Of a stretch of DNA of 64,000 nucleotides, positions 60,212 to 64,000 are shown piece by piece. Source of the DNA: Pseudomonas sp. RIT288 (lineage in GTDB: Bacteria; Pseudomonadota; Gammaproteobacteria; Pseudomonadales; Pseudomonadaceae); contig NZ_JFYN01000042.1 in NCBI RefSeq assembly GCF_000631985.1, forward strand, positions 310,001 through 374,000. Reading direction: 5' to 3'. The position numbers and the translations under genes were made by a program. Positions within the stretch are counted from its first letter, which is position 1. The number at the start of each line of letters is the position of its first letter. The notes under the pieces are model-generated. The model made no database searches, was not told the origin of the DNA, and was given only the letters and a program-made list of their open reading frames with translations.

Positions 60212-61291
60212 TTAAAGAGCGTCAGCGATCGCTTGGCCTACCTCTTGGGTAGAACCCTGCCCACCCAAATCACGCGTCTTCGGGCCATGAGCAATAACCG
60301 TCTCAATGGCTTGCATGATTGCATCGTGAGCAGCACGGAACTCTGGGCCATCACCCAGGAAATCAAGCATCAACGCACCCGACCAAATCATGGCAACAGG
60401 GTTGGCAATGTTCTTGCCGAAGATGTCCGGTGCCGAGCCGTGGACGGGTTCGAACAGCGAAGGAAATTTGCGCTCCGGATTGAGGTTGGCCGAAGGCGCA
60501 ATACCAATGGTGCCCGTGCAGGCCGGGCCGAGGTCAGAGAGGATGTCGCCAAACAGGTTGGACGCCACCACCACATCAAAGCGATCTGGATGCAAGACAA
60601 AGCGGGCACACAGGATGTCGATATGTTGCTTGTCCCATTTGATCTCGGGGTAGTTGTCCGCCATCGCCGCAACGCGTTCATCCCAGTACGGCATGCTGAT
60701 TGCCATGCCATTTGACTTGGTAGCGGCGGTCACATATTTGCGTGATCGGGTCTGGGCGAGGTCGAAGGCATATTTGAGGATGCGGTCGACACCTCGCCGA
60801 GTGAACACTGATTCCTGCAGCACGAACTCGTGCTCCGTCCCTTCGAAGACCCGTCCCCCCACCGAGGAATACTCACCTTCGGTATTTTCCCGGACTACGA
60901 TGAAATCGATATCGCCCGGCTTGCGATTGGCCAGTGGGCATGGCACGCCAGGGAACAGCTTCACCGGGCGTATGTTCGCGTATTGATCGAACTCCCTGCG
61001 AAACTTTAATAATGACCCCCAAAGGGAAATATGATCCGGCACTTTATCCGGCCAACCAACAGCACCAAAGTAAATAGCATCGTAACCTTTCAGCTGCTCA
61101 AACCAGTCGTCGGGCATCATCTTGCCGCAGGCAAGATAATAATCGCAACTGGCCCACTCAAAACTTTGAAACTCAAGTTCAATGCCGTACTTGGCAGCAG
61201 CCTTTCGCACAACTTTAATACCCTCAGGCATCACTTCGAGCCCGATGCCGTCGCCGGCAATCGCGGCAATTCGAAACGTCTTGCTCATCAC
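60212..61291 (-). CDS. ttuC: Tartrate dehydrogenase/D-malate dehydrogenase (decarboxylating)
   Basis: A 359-residue member of the isocitrate/isopropylmalate dehydrogenase family: IAAIAGDGIGLEVMPEG at the start, the substrate-binding RREFDQYANIRPVK, and EPVHGSAPDIFGKNIANPVA near the end. The tartrate dehydrogenase/D-malate dehydrogenase branch uses NAD and a divalent metal to oxidise tartrate or D-malate, the latter to pyruvate and CO2. It lies in the same direction as the upstream APC permease and semialdehyde dehydrogenase genes and may share their substrate flow. Confidence 0.88.
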   Translation of the reverse strand: MMSKTFRIAAIAGDGIGLEVMPEGIKVVRKAAAKYGIELEFQSFEWASCDYYLACGKMMPDDWFEQLKGYDAIYFGAVGWPDKVPDHISLWGSLLKFRREFDQYANIRPVKLFPGVPCPLANRKPGDIDFIVVRENTEGEYSSVGGRVFEGTEHEFVLQESVFTRRGVDRILKYAFDLAQTRSRKYVTAATKSNGMAISMPYWDERVAAMADNYPEIKWDKQHIDILCARFVLHPDRFDVVVASNLFGDILSDLGPACTGTIGIAPSANLNPERKFPSLFEPVHGSAPDIFGKNIANPVAMIWSGALMLDFLGDGPEFRAAHDAIMQAIETVIAHGPKTRDLGGQGSTQEVGQAIADAL

Positions 61292-61441
61292 ACGTCCTCT
61301 TTAGATTATCAAACAGCAATAGCTATGAATTAAATCGACTTAAGCAATGACAAAGCGCGATGAAAAACTTTACGTTCATCATCATTAGTTCAGCCGCTAC
61401 TGCGCCTATCGCAGCAGCGGCAAAGACAGGCCTGCGAGTTG

Positions 61442-62956
61442 TCAGACTTGATCGCCTAACGAAGACTCCAACCGTGAATATTTCTCGGGTGACCGGACAC
61501 TCAAGTACAATGCGCCCAGGAAACCCAACACAAACGAACCAAACAACAGCGCCATGAAGAACACCTCAAGTGCGCCTTGTACGCCCAGCAAGACATCGAA
61601 GCTAGTCAGGGCAAAATAAAGAAACGGCAGAAGACCCGCGACGCTTAACAGCGGCGCGACAAAGGTATGCCACAACCGTTTGTCCACCGTGGAACGACGG
61701 AAGAACACGAAGATCGCAATGCTGGCGATGCACTGGATGGTGATGATCCCTGCAGCACCTACTCCGGTGAACCAGGTGAAGAGCGTGTCGTAGGGATTCA
61801 GCCCCAGCACTGCGAATATCGCGACCACCACCGCAACCATTGCGGTTTGCACGTAGCACGCCACATGGGGTGACTTTTGCACGGGGTGAGTCGAGCCCAG
61901 TTTCTGGCTGAGTAACCCCTGGCGCCCCAATGAGTAGAGGTAACGGGCCACGTTGCTGTGGAACGTTACGATGGCAGCAAACAGACTGGTAATGACCAGC
62001 ACTTGAAACAACTCCGTCGCCCAGCCACCGAGGATCTTATCGCTGACCCAGAAAATCAGATTGCCCGATTGGTCCTTGGCCACCGTCACTGCTTCGGTTG
62101 TACCGATTGCATTGATGATCAACCAGGCTGTCAACGCGTAAAACACGCCCATGAATATCACCGCGATATAGGTCGCTATCGGCACCGTGCGTTTGGGGTC
62201 GCGCGCTTCCTCACCATAAATGGCAGTGCCCTCGAACCCGATGAACGATGCATGGGCGAACATCAGAGCGACACCGATTGCGCCTGAGAATGTCGCCGAC
62301 GGACTGAATGGTTCAAACGAAAACTGGCTCACCGGCACCGAGTGATCGCCAAACAAAATGCCCAGGTCCAGTATCAGGATAATTACGGTCTCCAGCGTGA
62401 GCAGGACCGCCAATACCACGGCGCCTGCATGCAAACGCCGTAACCCCAGCCACAGGCACATCGCCATGGCGGTGAAGGAGTACACCCACCACGGCAGATG
62501 GAGGTTGAGTTGCTTGCCGAGCAACTCATTGAGGTAATAGCCGATACCTCCGTACAGACCCAGTTGAATCGCGTTATAGGAAAAAATTGCCAAAGAGGCA
62601 GAGCCCAGTCCCATGGGCCGGCCGATGCCTTTGGTGATGTAGGCGTAGAACGCCCCGGCGTTGGTGATGTGTTTACTCATCGCCACGTAACCCACGGCGA
62701 ACAGCAACAGCACCAGGGCGACCGCCACAAACGCACCGGCAATGCCGATGCCATTTCCAGAGCCAATGATCACAGGGAACAACGCGACAACCACCGTCAG
62801 TGGCGCCGCGGCGGCTATCACAAAGAACACGATACCCATGATGCCGATACTGTTTCGCTCGAGGTCTCGGCTATCAGAACTTGGGTTCATGGTCTTTCCC
62901 GGTATTGATCCCGCTAAGTCCAGCGTAGCTGGTTTATTACTATATTCGTATGACAT
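61442..62956 (-). CDS. APC family amino acid/amine permease
   Basis: About 504 residues with roughly 12-13 membrane segments and the APC start GIMGIVFFVIAAAAPLTVVV. Conserved segments SFIGFEGTAIYGEEARDPKR and SNVARYLYSLGRQG follow. APC permeases take up amino acids, polyamines or GABA with protons. The ATG at 62956 (MSYEYS) is preferred; one at 62890 (MNPSSD) is possible. The nearby semialdehyde dehydrogenase gene suggests an omega-amino acid or amine as substrate. Confidence 0.87.
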   Translation of the reverse strand: MSYEYSNKPATLDLAGSIPGKTMNPSSDSRDLERNSIGIMGIVFFVIAAAAPLTVVVALFPVIIGSGNGIGIAGAFVAVALVLLLFAVGYVAMSKHITNAGAFYAYITKGIGRPMGLGSASLAIFSYNAIQLGLYGGIGYYLNELLGKQLNLHLPWWVYSFTAMAMCLWLGLRRLHAGAVVLAVLLTLETVIILILDLGILFGDHSVPVSQFSFEPFSPSATFSGAIGVALMFAHASFIGFEGTAIYGEEARDPKRTVPIATYIAVIFMGVFYALTAWLIINAIGTTEAVTVAKDQSGNLIFWVSDKILGGWATELFQVLVITSLFAAIVTFHSNVARYLYSLGRQGLLSQKLGSTHPVQKSPHVACYVQTAMVAVVVAIFAVLGLNPYDTLFTWFTGVGAAGIITIQCIASIAIFVFFRRSTVDKRLWHTFVAPLLSVAGLLPFLYFALTSFDVLLGVQGALEVFFMALLFGSFVLGFLGALYLSVRSPEKYSRLESSLGDQV

Positions 62957-63222
62957 CGCTAAAACCCTGTAGGTAGTGAGTTTTTTATTTCGGTAAAGCG
63001 AGGCAGTCGTTAAACAAGCAATACTCGGCAGCGTGCCTATATACACCTCGGCACTTTCTGGTTTTTTCGAAGTAACAAGTGTCCTTATTATTGATGAATC
63101 GATGCAGACTTTATTCGTAGATCCGTCATATCCCTGTACCGCGAAAACCCAAAGATCTCTCCAGACTGTTCGCGCCCAAATCAAATACTTTAGAACAGAC
63201 GTTTCTCATGTAAGACGTGTAT

Positions 63223-64000
63223 TTATGACTCCAAAGTACAACGTTCAAGTTTGGTCGATATGAACTTCACGTCGAGGTACTCTTGAAGTCCCCAGTGACC
63301 ACCTTCCCTGCCCAGTCCGCTGTCCTTATTGCCACCGAACGGCGCTTGTGCGGTCGATGGCGCTCCATCGTTGACGCCGATCATTCCGTATTCCAACGCT
63401 TCAGCCACCAGTTGCGCTCGGGTCAGGTTCCTAGTCCACAGATAGGCTGCCAAGCCGTACGGCGATGCATTGGCTGCCGCCACCACTTCAGCTTCACTGT
63501 CGAACGTAATCAGCGGCGCCACCGGACCGAAGGTTTCCTCCTGCATGATCAACATCGTTGCAGTCACGTCCTGGAGCACGGTCGGTTGAACATAGAAGCC
63601 TTCCATCCGCACACCTCCGGCGATGATTCGAGCACCTTGGGCCACCGCATCGGCGATATGGCTGAGTGCTTTATCGCGTGCATGTTCATCCACCAACGGG
63701 CCTATCCGGGTGGACTCTAGCAATGGGTCGCCCACCTGGAGCCGATTGACCGCAACAGCGAGTTTTTCGGCGAACTGACTGGCGATCGAGCGATGGACAT
63801 AGATGCGATTGGTGCATACACAGGTCTGTCCGGCATTGCGGAATTTGCAAGCCACGACCTCATCCACGGCCGCGTCCAGATCGGCATCTTCAAAAATGAT
63901 GAACGGCGCATGCCCCCCCAATTCCAGAGACATCCTTTTCAATGTCTTGGCCGATTGCTCGTACAGACGCTTGCCCACCTCAGTGCTACCGGTAAAGGTG
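63223..64000 (-). CDS. NAD(P)-dependent aldehyde dehydrogenase, succinate-semialdehyde dehydrogenase-like (partial)
   Basis: The 3' part, about 258 codons, of an aldehyde dehydrogenase runs off the right edge. Seen here are FTGSTEVGKRL, the active-site glutamate in SLELGGHAPFI and the catalytic cysteine in NAGQTCVCTNRIYV. The late motifs MQEETFGPVAPL and APFGGNKDSGLGREGG also appear; the last is typical of GabD-type succinate-semialdehyde dehydrogenases. It would oxidise a semialdehyde from amine or amino acid breakdown. Same strand as the APC permease gene about 270 bases downstream. Confidence 0.88.
   Translation of the reverse strand, partial: TFTGSTEVGKRLYEQSAKTLKRMSLELGGHAPFIIFEDADLDAAVDEVVACKFRNAGQTCVCTNRIYVHRSIASQFAEKLAVAVNRLQVGDPLLESTRIGPLVDEHARDKALSHIADAVAQGARIIAGGVRMEGFYVQPTVLQDVTATMLIMQEETFGPVAPLITFDSEAEVVAAANASPYGLAAYLWTRNLTRAQLVAEALEYGMIGVNDGAPSTAQAPFGGNKDSGLGREGGHWGLQEYLDVKFISTKLERCTLES

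Noticed and set aside
60029..60715. Long plus-strand open frame of 228 codons
   Set aside because: From 60212 on it is antisense to the well-supported tartrate dehydrogenase gene, and its translation is rich in Arg, His and Gln without family resemblance.

Overview
The window looks like the chromosome of a Pseudomonas, most likely of the fluorescens lineage. The evidence is G+C-rich codon use, an OprD-type porin, an MvaT-family nucleoid protein gene, GlxA/AraC-, LysR- and FCD-type GntR regulators, a pirin, and many small solute-uptake and catabolic units. This rests on recognising protein families, not on a database search. No rRNA, tRNA, CRISPR array, intact insertion sequence or replication origin was seen.

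About 0-15 kb is ordinary-looking, G+C-rich sequence. It holds two paralogous winged-helix/NTPase regulators that converge and overlap, a GlxA-type regulator divergent from a pirin, a LysR regulator divergent from an MFS exporter and a quinone oxidoreductase, an alpha/beta hydrolase, an ABC exporter, a VOC protein and three small proteins of unknown role.

About 15-26.8 kb is the most coherent unit. It contains a four-gene polar amino acid ABC importer and a proline-racemase-family enzyme whose Cys/Thr active-site pair marks it as a trans-3-hydroxy-L-proline dehydratase type. It also contains an N,N-dimethylformamidase large-subunit-like hydrolase, an Ldh-type and an ornithine-cyclodeaminase-type imine reductase, a GNAT acetyltransferase, a tautomerase, a broken FAD amino acid dehydrogenase and an FCD-GntR regulator. 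Six copies of a palindrome close to TATCGTATACGATA lie in front of these transcription units, including one in front of the regulator gene. I infer one regulon for uptake and breakdown of a modified proline or an amide of one. The pairing with a dimethylformamidase-like enzyme is the best candidate here for an undescribed pathway.

About 27-38.8 kb holds an MDR oxidoreductase with palindromic operators, a scar joining a GntR remnant to an old-yellow-enzyme remnant, a LysR regulator and a secreted DJ-1/PfpI protein. Next comes a tight cluster of glyoxalase I, a Tat-exported small subunit, a GMC flavoprotein, glyoxalase II and a cytochrome c5. An acetoacetate-decarboxylase-like protein, a second DJ-1 protein and a cupin follow. 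The theme appears to be making and clearing reactive carbonyls.

About 39-50 kb carries an IRED-like dehydrogenase, an AraC regulator, an SDR, an NCS1-type permease coupled to a tiny membrane protein, a chemoreceptor, a TetR regulator, an esterase-like hydrolase, a phytanoyl-CoA-dioxygenase-family oxygenase and another SDR. A truncated carboxymuconolactone decarboxylase and an mvaT-like gene with an early stop codon follow.

About 51-64 kb is visibly more A+T-rich, especially 52-57.5 kb, and looks acquired. It has an OprD porin, a DUF1330 protein, a cupin, a GntP permease, an SDR, an MHS-type MFS transporter, a PAS-LuxR regulator, a lipoprotein hydrolase, a tartrate/D-malate dehydrogenase, an APC permease and the 3' part of a semialdehyde dehydrogenase that runs off the right edge.
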